From the NCBI GenBank assembly GCA_949297715.1, contig CASFTJ010000014.1, forward strand, positions 1 through 33,912: a stretch of DNA of 33,912 bases, written 5' to 3'. Below the pieces are notes generated by a model, which saw only the letters and a program-made list of their open reading frames with translations, was not told the origin of the DNA and made no database searches. The DNA comes from an uncultured bacterium. Lineage in GTDB: Bacteria > Cyanobacteriota > Vampirovibrionia > Gastranaerophilales > Gastranaerophilaceae. A program made the position numbers and the translations under genes. Of this stretch, positions 22,585 to 30,287 are shown in pieces; within the stretch, counting starts at the first letter, position 1, and the number at the start of each line of letters is the position of its first letter.

Positions 22585-23775
22585 CTAAAATTCAATATAA
22601 GACGTATCAGCACACCCCTGCTGCGGCAGGCTGAACCAAAATGTACTTCCGTTATTCAAGCGGGATTTAAACCCGATATTCCCTTTATGCGCATCCGTAA
22701 TCACTTTACATAAGGCAAGCCCGACTCCTGAACCCTGCTGGCGCTTTAGCTTGTTGCGATTAACTTGAGAAAAAAAGTTAAAAATTTTGTCGTAATCTTT
22801 CTTTCTTATCCCATCTCCGGAATCCTTAATCTCAAAAATATAATTTTTATTTTCATCAACATAAGTCACTACAACAATTTTCCCGCCGATTTTGTTGAAT
22901 TTCAAGGCATTTGAAATCAGGTTGAATATCAACTGCTTAAACCTTTTCAAATCCGCTGTTATTTCAACATCCATTAATGTATAGCTGAATTTTATATTTT
23001 TTTCCTTTATAATCTCATCAAAACTGTAAATAATATCTTTGATAACATCTTTCGGGCGGAAAGTTTCGTACTTTAACTCGAGCTGCTTATACTCAGATCT
23101 TGCCATATCAAGTATATCCTGAATTAAACTCAGTAAAAACCTTGAACTCTTTGAAATATTATCAATATATTTAAAACTTTTTGTTCCCTCAAGTTCACTT
23201 TTTAGCATATCCGAAAACCCGATAATAGAATTAAGCGGGGTTTTGTATTCGTGTGAAATGCTTGCCAAAAATTGCACTTTCTCCTGATTAGTCCTTTTTA
23301 ATTCGTCGTTTAATGAAATTATTTCTATTCTTGAATTTACAGCCTCCATCAAGGATTCAACAATCAATGCATTGCGCTTTTTAAAATTACGATTTTTATT
23401 TACCAGCGCAACAAAACCTAAAACCATATTTTTATAATAAATAGGTTCAATTATAACCTGATCTTTTGAAATAGAATTAAGATATTCAATTATATCTTCA
23501 TTTTCAAAATTGTTAGTCAGCATATCGACACCGACCTTTGAAATCTGTTCTATAGCATGAACCAACCTGCTGCTTTTCTTCTTTCCTTGTGCGTAAGCAT
23601 AAGTTTTTATTTCAATCGTATTTGTAACACTGCTCAAAAGACAAAAACAAGAAGCTTCCGCACCGGTCAAACTCAAAAATTCAAAAGCAGTAAACTTTGC
23701 AAGCTCTTTTGATGTAGAAATCGTGTTTATTTTCTTTAAAAATTTACAAATATTTTTTTCTAATAAAATATTCAT
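22585..23775 (-). CDS. Soluble sensor histidine kinase (GAF-like, HisKA, HATPase)
   Basis: 396 residues, no membrane helix. Residues about 20-150 look like a GAF-type sensor domain (hydrophobic strands, then PIYYKNMVLGFVALVNK). A short coiled coil leads to the dimerisation/phosphoacceptor domain with ASISHEYKTPLNSIIGF (171-187, phospho-His175). The ATPase domain has the N box NLISNALKFN (285-294), G1 DSGDGI (318-323) and G2 GSGVGLAL (348-355). No response regulator is next to it, so it is an orphan. It is divergent from gmk with only 14 bp between start codons; a TACAAT -10 ends 6 nt before its ATG and no Shine-Dalgarno is present, so leaderless translation is likely. It precedes the YbaK gene by only a few nt on the same strand. 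Confidence 0.9.
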   Translation of the reverse strand: MNILLEKNICKFLKKINTISTSKELAKFTAFEFLSLTGAEASCFCLLSSVTNTIEIKTYAYAQGKKKSSRLVHAIEQISKVGVDMLTNNFENEDIIEYLNSISKDQVIIEPIYYKNMVLGFVALVNKNRNFKKRNALIVESLMEAVNSRIEIISLNDELKRTNQEKVQFLASISHEYKTPLNSIIGFSDMLKSELEGTKSFKYIDNISKSSRFLLSLIQDILDMARSEYKQLELKYETFRPKDVIKDIIYSFDEIIKEKNIKFSYTLMDVEITADLKRFKQLIFNLISNALKFNKIGGKIVVVTYVDENKNYIFEIKDSGDGIRKKDYDKIFNFFSQVNRNKLKRQQGSGVGLALCKVITDAHKGNIGFKSRLNNGSTFWFSLPQQGCADTSYIEF

Positions 23776-23777
23776 TG

Positions 23778-23787
23778 TATAATTGTA
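23778..23787. promoter_or_regulatory. Overlapping divergent -10 elements between histidine kinase and gmk
   Basis: TATAAT on the plus strand (23778-23783) ends 6 nt before the gmk ATG at 23790. TACAAT on the minus strand (complement of 23782-23787) ends 6 nt before the kinase ATG at 23775. The hexamers overlap by 2 bp, so RNA polymerase could occupy only one at a time. Both -35 regions are poor. Confidence 0.55.
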
Positions 23788-23789
23788 AT

Positions 23790-24353
23790 ATGAACAAAAA
23801 ATTATTTGTATTGTCCGGTTCCTCCGGAGTCGGAAAAGGTACCGTATTAAAGGGATTTCTTGAAAGAAACCCCGATTTTATGCTTTCAATCTCCTGCACA
23901 ACAAGAAAACCTCGCCAAGGTGAGATTGATGGTGTAAATTATTTCTTTATGACAAGAGAAGAATTTAAAAACTGCATCGAAAACAACAAATTTCTTGAAT
24001 GGGCTGAATTTGCCGGGAATTTCTACGGAACAAAGAAAAAATACATAAAACAATGTCTTGAAGAAGGCAAAAACGTAATTCTTGAAATTGATACTCAAGG
24101 CGCTTTGCAAGTAAAAAAACAAATGCCTGAGGCAGTTTTAATTTTCATAGTTCCGCCCTCGCTTGAAGCTTTGGAAGCACGACTTAGAGGACGTCATACC
24201 GAAGACGAAGAAACAATTCAAAAACGCCTTGAACAGGTTAGAGCAGAAATAAAGCGTTCAGAAAATTTTGACTACCGAATAGTAAATGACAAATTAGAAG
24301 ATGCAATTTTACGGCTTGAAGAAATAGTAAAAGGAGAAATTGAAAATGCTTAG
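23790..24353 (+). CDS. gmk: Guanylate kinase
   Basis: 187-residue guanylate kinase, converting GMP to GDP with ATP. The P-loop is SGSSGVGKGT (9-18). TTRKPRQGEIDGVNYFF and EWAEFAGNFYGT are the GMP-binding segments, and LEIDTQGALQVK holds the catalytic lid residues; RLRGRHTEDEE is the lid. I chose the ATG at 23790 over an upstream in-frame TTG because the family starts just before the P-loop and TATAAT lies 6 nt upstream. It overlaps coaBC by 8 nt. In many bacteria rpoZ sits between gmk and coaBC; it is missing here. Confidence 0.96.
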   Translation: MNKKLFVLSGSSGVGKGTVLKGFLERNPDFMLSISCTTRKPRQGEIDGVNYFFMTREEFKNCIENNKFLEWAEFAGNFYGTKKKYIKQCLEEGKNVILEIDTQGALQVKKQMPEAVLIFIVPPSLEALEARLRGRHTEDEETIQKRLEQVRAEIKRSENFDYRIVNDKLEDAILRLEEIVKGEIENA

Positions 24354-25557
24354 CGGCAAAAATATTCTGATTGGAATTACAGGCGGAATTGCAGCTTACA
24401 AAATTTGCGAACTTATCAGAATGTACAAAAAATCCGGCGCAAATGTAAAAATTGTAGTAACTCCAAATGCACTGAATTTTGTAACAAAACTTACACTACA
24501 AACTTTAAGTCAAAACAATGTTGCCTCAGAACAATTTGAAATTACGGATTTTAAACCGGAACACATATCTTATGCTGATGAAGCGGACATTTTTGTAATT
24601 GCACCTGCAACGGCAAACACTATTTCAAAGATTGCAAACGGGATTGCAGATAACCTTTTAACCTCAATTGCTTTAGCTTTTAAGAAGCCGATTGTTATTG
24701 CGCCTGCAATGAATTGCAATATGTGGAGCAACCCTTTTTTGCAGGAAAATCTGAAAAAACTTGAATCACATTCCTACATAATCGTACCGCCCGAATCCGG
24801 TTTCCTTGCTTGCGGAACGACAGGAGAAGGAAGACTTGCAGAATTAAGCAAAATTTACGACAAGACTGTCGAAATTCTAAATAACAATAAAAAAATTCTA
24901 TCAGGCAAAAAAATTGTGATAACAGCAGGCGGAACAGTCGAAGATATTGATCCTGTAAGATTTATTTCAAATTATTCTTCAGGCAAAATGGGAACAGCAC
25001 TGGCTGACTTCGCCGACAAACTTGGTGCAGAAACAGTTTTGATTACGACAAAAGATGTTCAAAAAAATTACAAAACCGTAAAAGTTAAATCAGCCCTTGA
25101 AATGCAAACAGCATTAACTGAAGAATTTGACACTGCCGATTATATTTTCATGTCTGCAGCCGTTGCGGACTTTAGAGTAAAGGAATTTAACCCGCAAAAA
25201 ACAAAAAAAACATCTGAAGATACAATTACGCTAGAACTTGTAAAAAACCCCGATATTTTGCAAAATTTATGTAATAAAAAAAATCATGACAAACCTGTAA
25301 TTATCGGATTTTGCGCAGAAACCGAAAACTTAATCGAAAATGCAAAAAACAAAATTCAAAAAAAAGGCTGTGATTTTATTGTCGCAAATGACGTAAGCAG
25401 AAAAGATATCGGGTTTTCGTCAGATGAGAATGAAGTTTATATAATAGACAAAAATCTTGACGTTAAAAAAATTGAAAAACAATCGAAAACAAAAATTGCA
25501 GAAGAAATAATTAAAGAGGTATATGAAAAGAGCAGAGATTTATGCACTCATAAATAA
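24346..25557 (+). CDS. coaBC: Bifunctional CoaBC (PPC decarboxylase/PPC synthetase)
   Basis: 403-residue enzyme of coenzyme A synthesis. The N-terminal flavoprotein decarboxylase part (CoaC, about 1-175) shows IGITGGIAAYKICEL (6-20), PATANTISKIANGIADNLL and APAMNCNMW, with the active-site Cys in the lid segment SGFLACGTTGEGRL. The C-terminal synthetase (CoaB, about 185-403) shows ITAGGTVEDIDPVRFISN and YSSGKMGTALA, and later GFCAETENL. The ATG at 24346 is 9 nt after AAGGAG inside the end of gmk; an in-frame TTG at 24340 is less likely. The product feeds the phosphopantetheine used by the two ACPs and the PPTase at the right side of the window. Confidence 0.96.
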   Translation: MLSGKNILIGITGGIAAYKICELIRMYKKSGANVKIVVTPNALNFVTKLTLQTLSQNNVASEQFEITDFKPEHISYADEADIFVIAPATANTISKIANGIADNLLTSIALAFKKPIVIAPAMNCNMWSNPFLQENLKKLESHSYIIVPPESGFLACGTTGEGRLAELSKIYDKTVEILNNNKKILSGKKIVITAGGTVEDIDPVRFISNYSSGKMGTALADFADKLGAETVLITTKDVQKNYKTVKVKSALEMQTALTEEFDTADYIFMSAAVADFRVKEFNPQKTKKTSEDTITLELVKNPDILQNLCNKKNHDKPVIIGFCAETENLIENAKNKIQKKGCDFIVANDVSRKDIGFSSDENEVYIIDKNLDVKKIEKQSKTKIAEEIIKEVYEKSRDLCTHK

Positions 25558-26209
25558 ATTTGCGCCGCCCGAAACAGCGGAGGAATGGGATTGCGTCGGA
25601 GTTTTAGCGGAAAACGGAAATGAAGAAATAAAAAAAATTCTGCTTTGTCTGACCGTAACAGAAGATATTTTTAATCAGGCTCTGGAACAGAAATGCGATA
25701 TGATAATAAGCCATCATCCGCTTTTTTACGTTCCGATAAAATACAAATCAATAAATATTTTCTGCGCACACACAAATCTAGACCTTGCCAAAGGCGGAAC
25801 AACCGATACACTTATAAAAAATCTCGGGCTTGAAAAATCTGAAGAAAACGGCTTTGTCAGATATGTAGATTTAACTTCACCTATTTCAGTGAGTGAATTT
25901 GTGCAAAAATTAAAAAAACTTTCGCCAAACCTGAGGTACGTAAACAACAAAAACGTAAAAACAATTCAAAAAATAGCTTTTTGTGCAGGAAGCGGCTCAG
26001 AATTTATAGAAACAGCCAAAGATGAGGGAGCTGATGCTTTCGTCACAGGTGATTTAAAATTCCACACAGCGCTTGAAAGTCCGATTGTAATTTTCGATAT
26101 CGGACACTTTGAAAGCGAAATCCCAATATTAAAAGTATTTGAAGGACTTCTGCAAAATAAGGCCGAAATTATTTTGGCAAAAGAAGAAAGCCCGTTTAAA
26201 ACAATATAA
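25523..26209 (+). CDS. NIF3-like dinuclear metal protein (YbgI/DUF34)
   Basis: 228-residue NIF3/YbgI family protein. Metal-binding marks are ISHHPLFY (about 61-68), CAHTNLD (about 80-86), TGDLKFH (about 175-181) and IGHFESE (about 192-198). PPETAEEWDCVGVL near the N-terminus is the usual start. It lacks the long insert of eukaryotic or larger bacterial members. Often annotated as GTP cyclohydrolase type 2, but the true activity is unsettled. The ATG lies 35 nt inside coaBC in another frame with AGAGG upstream, so translation is coupled to gmk-coaBC. Confidence 0.93.
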   Translation: MKRAEIYALINKFAPPETAEEWDCVGVLAENGNEEIKKILLCLTVTEDIFNQALEQKCDMIISHHPLFYVPIKYKSINIFCAHTNLDLAKGGTTDTLIKNLGLEKSEENGFVRYVDLTSPISVSEFVQKLKKLSPNLRYVNNKNVKTIQKIAFCAGSGSEFIETAKDEGADAFVTGDLKFHTALESPIVIFDIGHFESEIPILKVFEGLLQNKAEIILAKEESPFKTI

Positions 26210-26222
26210 AAAATCAAAAATA

Positions 26223-26250
26223 TTGACAACAAAGATTTACAGAATACAAT
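26223..26250 (+). promoter_or_regulatory. Promoter of tRNA-Gln
   Basis: Consensus TTGACA (26223-26228), 16-bp spacer, TACAAT (26245-26250), giving a start near 26257, about 10 nt before the tRNA. Confidence 0.75.
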
Positions 26251-26266
26251 AAAAAGGTACCCATAA

Positions 26267-26338
26267 TGGGGCGTCGCCAAGTGGTAAGGCACCTGATTTT
26301 GGTTCAGGCATTCGGAGGTTCGAATCCTTCCGCCCCAG
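26267..26338 (+). tRNA. tRNA-Gln (anticodon TTG)
   Basis: 72 nt. The acceptor stem TGGGGCG pairs with CGCCCCA, with discriminator G, typical of Gln. Anticodon stem CCTGA/TCAGG, loop TTTTGGT, anticodon TTG (Gln, CAA/CAG). T arm GGAGGTTCGAATCCTTC. CCA not encoded. Confidence 0.96.
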
Positions 26339-26351
26339 AGTTCTAAGAATA

Positions 26352-26390
26352 ACAAGACCGAAAAAAATAGTTTTCGGTCTTGTCATGTTT
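26352..26390 (+). terminator. Terminator after tRNA-Gln
   Basis: ACAAGACCGAAAA and TTTTCGGTCTTGT pair over 13 bp with a 6-nt loop, followed by CATGTTTTG. Strong stem 13 nt after the tRNA; the T run is weak. Confidence 0.7.
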
Positions 26391-26425
26391 TGAAAGTCAT
26401 ATATTAACATAAGGAGAATTTTATT

Positions 26426-26797
26426 GTGATTATCGGGATAAATAGCGGATTATCAAACAATACATCGTTTGGAATTACTTTACATAAGACAAAAGAATTG
26501 AAAACAATCGCAAAACTTGCACAAAAACAAGGTAAGCAGCAATATTTTGATAATGCTGTTAATCTTTTGAAATTATCTCCACTTGAAGGAGATGTGCTTG
26601 TTACCGCAGGCAAAATAAAAACTAATGATAATATCAAATCCTATTCAAGCATTTTTATGATAACCCCGCAAAAAGAGCTTAAAACAAGTAAAATCACATC
26701 AAACGCCACTAACAATCCGATTGAATTGGCATTAAATCATTTTCTGGAAATAAACGATAAAAACAGTAGTCTTTTTAAAACACTTTTTTCTAATTAA
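26426..26797 (+). CDS. Small hypothetical protein, 123 residues
   Basis: GTG start 9 nt after AAGGAG. The protein begins with a short hydrophobic part and NNTSFGITLHKTKELKTIAK. It has no Cys, signal peptide or membrane helix. Mixed alpha/beta composition with a central hydrophobic strand (DVLVTAGKI). The N-terminal NTSFG-type start is, in my impression, common in small proteins of this lineage but tells nothing of function. It lies between tRNA-Gln and the ACP cluster and looks independent of both. Confidence 0.6.
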   Translation: MIIGINSGLSNNTSFGITLHKTKELKTIAKLAQKQGKQQYFDNAVNLLKLSPLEGDVLVTAGKIKTNDNIKSYSSIFMITPQKELKTSKITSNATNNPIELALNHFLEINDKNSSLFKTLFSN

Positions 26798-26824
26798 AAA
26801 ATAATGTACACAAAACAAGATAAT

Positions 26825-26853
26825 TTGACTTTAACGGAGGGTTAGATTATCAT
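26825..26853 (+). promoter_or_regulatory. Candidate promoter of the ACP-MMPL operon
   Basis: TTGACT (26825-26830), 17-bp spacer, TATCAT (26848-26853), with the -10 ending 6 nt before the ATG at 26860. This geometry equals that of gmk, the histidine kinase and the PPTase. The GGAGGG at 26836-26841 falls in the spacer and would then not be transcribed. Confidence 0.5.
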
Positions 26854-26859
26854 GGGTAT

Positions 26860-27132
26860 ATGGAAGGTGAGATGATGATTACGGACGAAATTAAGCAACT
26901 AATCATAGATACTCTTGATTTGGAAGATATTACTCCTGAGGATATTGATGAAAATGCACCTTTATTTATTGACGGGTTAGGATTGGATTCTATTGATGCA
27001 CTGGAACTCGGGATGGCATTAAAGAAAAAATACAATATATCAATAGGTTCGGACAACGACGAAAACAAAGAGTATTTTTATTCGGTTAAAACTCTTGCGG
27101 ATTTTATCAAAAAACAAACTAAACAGGATTAA
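26860..27132 (+). CDS. Acyl carrier protein 1
   Basis: 90-residue acyl carrier protein with the phosphopantetheine serine in LGLDSIDALEL (Ser44 counting from this start). The acidic helix II and the ending are ACP-like, with a small insert (GSDNDENKEYF) after helix II. The start is uncertain: ATG 26860 fits a leaderless promoter, while ATGs at 26872/26875 follow AAGGTGAG. A second ACP starts 2 nt after the stop. In aryl-polyene clusters two tandem ACPs open the same gene order, one carrying the aryl starter and chain and the other used for extension. It would be activated by the PPTase at 32191-32859. Confidence 0.9.
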   Translation: MEGEMMITDEIKQLIIDTLDLEDITPEDIDENAPLFIDGLGLDSIDALELGMALKKKYNISIGSDNDENKEYFYSVKTLADFIKKQTKQD

Positions 27133-27134
27133 GA

Positions 27135-27386
27135 ATGAGCGGGAAATTAACAAAAGACGATATACTGAATAAGCTTACCTCAATACTTGTTGAGGATTTT
27201 GAGGTGGATAAAGCTCTTATAACACCAGACGCAAGCCTTTTTGAAGATTTAGACTTAGACAGTATTGATGCGGTAGATTTAGCAGTAAGAGTCCAGCAGT
27301 TTACGCAGAAAAAAATTCCGCCTGAAAACTTTAAGCAAATTAAAACCATAAGCGATGTCGTAAATGCTATTGAAGAATTGTTATGA
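27135..27386 (+). CDS. Acyl carrier protein 2
   Basis: 83-residue acyl carrier protein with DLDLDSIDAVDLAV; the phosphopantetheine serine is Ser43. Its acidic helices and its length are standard, and it has no insert, unlike ACP 1. The start is 2 nt after the ACP 1 stop and its stop overlaps the next start by 4 nt, so translation is coupled. ACP 1 and ACP 2 differ strongly outside the DSID core, which suggests separate partners in the pathway. Confidence 0.94.
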   Translation: MSGKLTKDDILNKLTSILVEDFEVDKALITPDASLFEDLDLDSIDAVDLAVRVQQFTQKKIPPENFKQIKTISDVVNAIEELL

Positions 27387-27781
27387 GAATGATTTTCCCG
27401 ATAATATTTACATTTGCGGTTATTGGCCTGTTCCATTTTACAGGTTTAATTGCTTTAAAATATTATCCGGCAGCAATTAATCTTGCAATTTTCACAATTT
27501 TTTTCTCATCAACTTTTACAGAAGAAACCGTTATTCAAAAATTCGCCAGAATCATGGAAGGAAAAGAACTTCCTGATATCGTTAAGGATTACACAAGAAA
27601 ACTTACTTATGTATGGTGTATTTTTTTGATGTTTAATTTTACGATTTCTTTTGTTACAATATTTATGAGCACTAAAGTGTGGACAATTTATAACGGATGT
27701 ATTTCATATCTTTTGACAGGGCTTTTGTTCGCAGTTGAATATTTGATAAGACTCCGTTTCAAGAGAAAGTATAATGTTTAA
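27383..27781 (+). CDS. Small inner-membrane protein (COG4648-like)
   Basis: 132 residues with four predicted membrane helices (about 2-22, 28-45, 71-92, 100-121) and a short basic C-terminus (RLRFKRKYNV). A charged cytoplasmic loop holds FARIMEGKELPDIVKDYTRK. Position directly after two ACPs and before an AMP-ligase is the place of the COG4648-type membrane protein in aryl-polyene clusters. Function there is not established; a membrane anchor for the synthase is a common guess. It overlaps both neighbours by 4 and 8 nt. Confidence 0.75.
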   Translation: MRMIFPIIFTFAVIGLFHFTGLIALKYYPAAINLAIFTIFFSSTFTEETVIQKFARIMEGKELPDIVKDYTRKLTYVWCIFLMFNFTISFVTIFMSTKVWTIYNGCISYLLTGLLFAVEYLIRLRFKRKYNV

Positions 27782-29330
27782 TTTTGGTGATGAAAAAATT
27801 GTTATGAGAAGTAATGGCAAAAACATTACGCAAAAAGAATTAAAGCAAATAATTCTTCCGATAGTTTGCGCCTTAAAATCCGATAAAAGGAACTTTTTCC
27901 TGATAAATTGGGAAGATAATTTCGATTTTATTATAAAATTTTTATCGGGAGTTTTTGCGGGCAAGGAATTGTTTTTACTTTCAGACAGAACAAAGGTGGA
28001 TAATTTTGGAGATGAATATATAAAAACTTTTACTCCAAAACATGATGAAAATATTAATTTTAATATGCCTGACTTTGAAAAAGTATTTATAAATTTTTAC
28101 ACTTCAGGTTCCACCGGACAACCCAAATGTGCAAGAAAAACTCTTAAAAACACCGTTTTAGAAACTGAAGTTATGAATAAAATTTTTCCAGCAAATCCTG
28201 ATATTCCGTTTGTCTCAACCGTAAAAATGTCACACATGTTCGGATTTGTCTATGCTTTTTTGTATCCTTTTTTATACGGGCACGTAATTGATACCGATAT
28301 AATAAAATTCCCCGAACAAATAAAGAGCGGGAAATATGTTTTTGTATCCTCTCCGTCATTTCTAGATATGATGGCAAAATATGATGACAACCCAAATCCG
28401 CCGGAGATGATATACGCAGCAGGCGACAAAATGCCGGAAAGAATTTTTGAATATTTTTCCAAAACTTCAAGAATTTTTGACAGCTACGGTAGTACGGAAA
28501 CAGGTACAATCGGTTACAGAACTTCATTTGACGATGGATATTTAAAAATTTTCGGGGATGTTGAACTTATTCCGGATGAAGATAAAGGCACAATAATAAA
28601 ATCACCATATTTTCTGGAAGATGAACTTCTCTTAAATGACAACATTGAACTATCAGGCAAAAAATTCAAAGTTCTCGGGCGCAATGACCGCATACTCAAA
28701 ATTCAAGAAAAAAGAATTTCTGCAGAAGAAATTGAAACTCACTTAAAAAAAGAAGAATTTGTAGAAGATGCTAACTGTTTCAAAATTGGTGATAAAGCAG
28801 GTGCCGCAATAGTTTTAACGCAATCTGGCAGAGAAAAACTATTAGAAACAGGAAGTGTGGAGACAATTAAAGGATTAAAGTCGAACTTAAAAAATCATTG
28901 CGAAATAATTCCTCAAAGGTGGCGATTTTTACCTGAAATACCAAGAACATCGGCAGGAAAAATTGATAAATCAAAAATTTTTAAAATCTTTAATCTAAAT
29001 CTTTCATACCCTTTGATTTTTGACAAAAAAATAACAGACGGAACCGCAGAAATTACGCTTGCATTTTTAAGAAACAGCAACTTTTTCAACGGACACTTTC
29101 CTGATGTTCCGATTTTACCGGGTGTTGTGCAATTACTTTATGCTCACAATCTGGCAGAGGATGTTTTTGGGATAGAACTTTCTCAGAACAAAATCAAAAA
29201 AATAAAATTTTCACGAGTAATAAAACCGGACAAAAAAGTTCTTCTGAAACTTAAAAACAATGAACTTTCCGTAGATTTCACATTTACAGATGAAGAAAAG
29301 CCTTTTTCATCCGGAACTTTTATCAAATAA
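27774..29330 (+). CDS. AMP-dependent ligase fused to a FabZ/ApeI-type hotdog dehydratase
   Basis: 518 residues in two parts. Residues 1-405 are a shortened adenylate-forming ligase: phosphate loop FYTSGSTGQPKCARK (about 106-120), DSYGSTETGTIGYR (A5, about 237-250), GRNDRILKIQEKRISAEEIE (A8) and the catalytic Lys396 in RTSAGKID. It would activate an acyl or aryl acid and load an ACP. Residues 415-518 are a hotdog domain with FFNGHFPDVPILPGV (catalytic His near 441), as in FabZ and ApeI-type 3-hydroxyacyl-ACP dehydratases. In several aryl-polyene clusters these are neighbours or a fusion; here they are one chain. ATG overlaps the preceding gene by 8 nt. Substrate unknown. Confidence 0.88.
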   Translation: MFNFGDEKIVMRSNGKNITQKELKQIILPIVCALKSDKRNFFLINWEDNFDFIIKFLSGVFAGKELFLLSDRTKVDNFGDEYIKTFTPKHDENINFNMPDFEKVFINFYTSGSTGQPKCARKTLKNTVLETEVMNKIFPANPDIPFVSTVKMSHMFGFVYAFLYPFLYGHVIDTDIIKFPEQIKSGKYVFVSSPSFLDMMAKYDDNPNPPEMIYAAGDKMPERIFEYFSKTSRIFDSYGSTETGTIGYRTSFDDGYLKIFGDVELIPDEDKGTIIKSPYFLEDELLLNDNIELSGKKFKVLGRNDRILKIQEKRISAEEIETHLKKEEFVEDANCFKIGDKAGAAIVLTQSGREKLLETGSVETIKGLKSNLKNHCEIIPQRWRFLPEIPRTSAGKIDKSKIFKIFNLNLSYPLIFDKKITDGTAEITLAFLRNSNFFNGHFPDVPILPGVVQLLYAHNLAEDVFGIELSQNKIKKIKFSRVIKPDKKVLLKLKNNELSVDFTFTDEEKPFSSGTFIK

Positions 29331-29367
29331 CATTTTGATGTATAATTTTTTTCAAAGAGGGCAGTGT

Positions 29368-29787
29368 ATGAATATAGCGGAAGCAGAAACAACTATAGAA
29401 GTACAATTTTACGATTTGGATCCTATGAATGTGGTTTGGCACGGCAATTATTTTAAATTTATGGAAATTGCAAGATGCGAGCTGCTAAAAAAAATCGAAT
29501 ACAACTATGATGATATGAAGCTTGACGGGATTATGTATCCTATCGCCAAAACCGAAATGAAATTTATTAAATCCGCAACTTTCGGTCAAAAATTAACAGT
29601 CAAAGCTATTTTAGAAGAATTAGAACCGGGCTTAAATATAAAATACATTATAAAGGATTCCGCGACAAATGAAGTTTTATTTAAAGCCAAAACAATGCAA
29701 ATCTGCGTAGACGTAAAATCAGGCAAAAGCTTATATCAGGCACCCGAAAAATTCAAACGAGGAATTGAATGTTTAAAAAATATTTAA
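29368..29787 (+). CDS. Acyl-CoA/acyl-ACP thioesterase (4HBT family)
   Basis: 139 residues from the ATG at 29368, which follows AGAGGGCAGTGT; an in-frame ATG 78 nt upstream would overlap the dehydratase and add residues unlike the family. Hotdog fold with VQFYDLDPMNVVWHGNYFKF (12-31); Asp18 is the catalytic acid in 4-hydroxybenzoyl-CoA thioesterase-like enzymes, and His25 and Asn27 belong to the same motif. It would release or proofread acyl chains from an ACP. It overlaps the LolA-like gene by 19 nt, so it belongs to the operon. Confidence 0.88.
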   Translation: MNIAEAETTIEVQFYDLDPMNVVWHGNYFKFMEIARCELLKKIEYNYDDMKLDGIMYPIAKTEMKFIKSATFGQKLTVKAILEELEPGLNIKYIIKDSATNEVLFKAKTMQICVDVKSGKSLYQAPEKFKRGIECLKNI

Positions 29788-30287
29788 TTTTATTTGCAAC
29801 ACTTTTTATAGCTCAAAGCACAATGGCAAACGGGATTTTTGACAATCCGACAACCCCGTGGGATGTAGCAGAAAAGCTTCCGCCGCTAGATAATATTAGT
29901 TGCAAATTTACCCAAGAAAAATCTTTCAAAAACAAAACCGTAAAATCAGGCGGAAATTTTGAATTTATAAAAGATAAAGGGGTAATTTTTGAAACACTTT
30001 ATCCTGTAAAATCGACCTCTACCTATACCTCTGAAGGCAACAAACAAATCAACGGTATCATCACAGGAATTGCCAACAAAAATTATTCTTATATCAATAA
30101 AAACTTCAATTTATTTTACATATCATCTGCCACAGATTGGACGCTTGCGCTAAAGCCGAAAGAAAAATCTCCGGCTTTCGGACAGCTTGAAAGTATTATA
30201 ATAAACGGAACAAACAATATTAATAAAATGATTATAAAAACAACAAACGGGGTAACTACAGAAATAAACTTTTATTGCGGAAAATGA
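29769..30287 (+). CDS. LolA-like periplasmic lipid/lipoprotein carrier
   Basis: 172 residues with a signal peptide: basic MFKKY, hydrophobic LILFATLFIAQST, and a probable cleavage after MAN or A20. The mature part has a CKFTQEKSF start and FEFIKDKGVIFETLYPV, in the style of the LolA beta-barrel half, and ends with a Cys (YCGK). In aryl-polyene clusters a LolA-like gene stands before an MMPL exporter, as here; it is thought to carry the lipid product through the periplasm. It overlaps the exporter start by 4 nt (ATGA). Confidence 0.82.
   Translation: MFKKYLILFATLFIAQSTMANGIFDNPTTPWDVAEKLPPLDNISCKFTQEKSFKNKTVKSGGNFEFIKDKGVIFETLYPVKSTSTYTSEGNKQINGIITGIANKNYSYINKNFNLFYISSATDWTLALKPKEKSPAFGQLESIIINGTNNINKMIIKTTNGVTTEINFYCGK

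Noticed and set aside
25966-26355. Minus-strand ORF running through tRNA-Gln
   Set aside because: It reads through the antisense of a clear tRNA and of the NIF3 gene; not a plausible protein.
29290-29367. Upstream in-frame extension of the thioesterase
   Set aside because: The extra 26 residues overlap the dehydratase C-terminus and have no family likeness; the ATG at 29368 has AGAGGG upstream.
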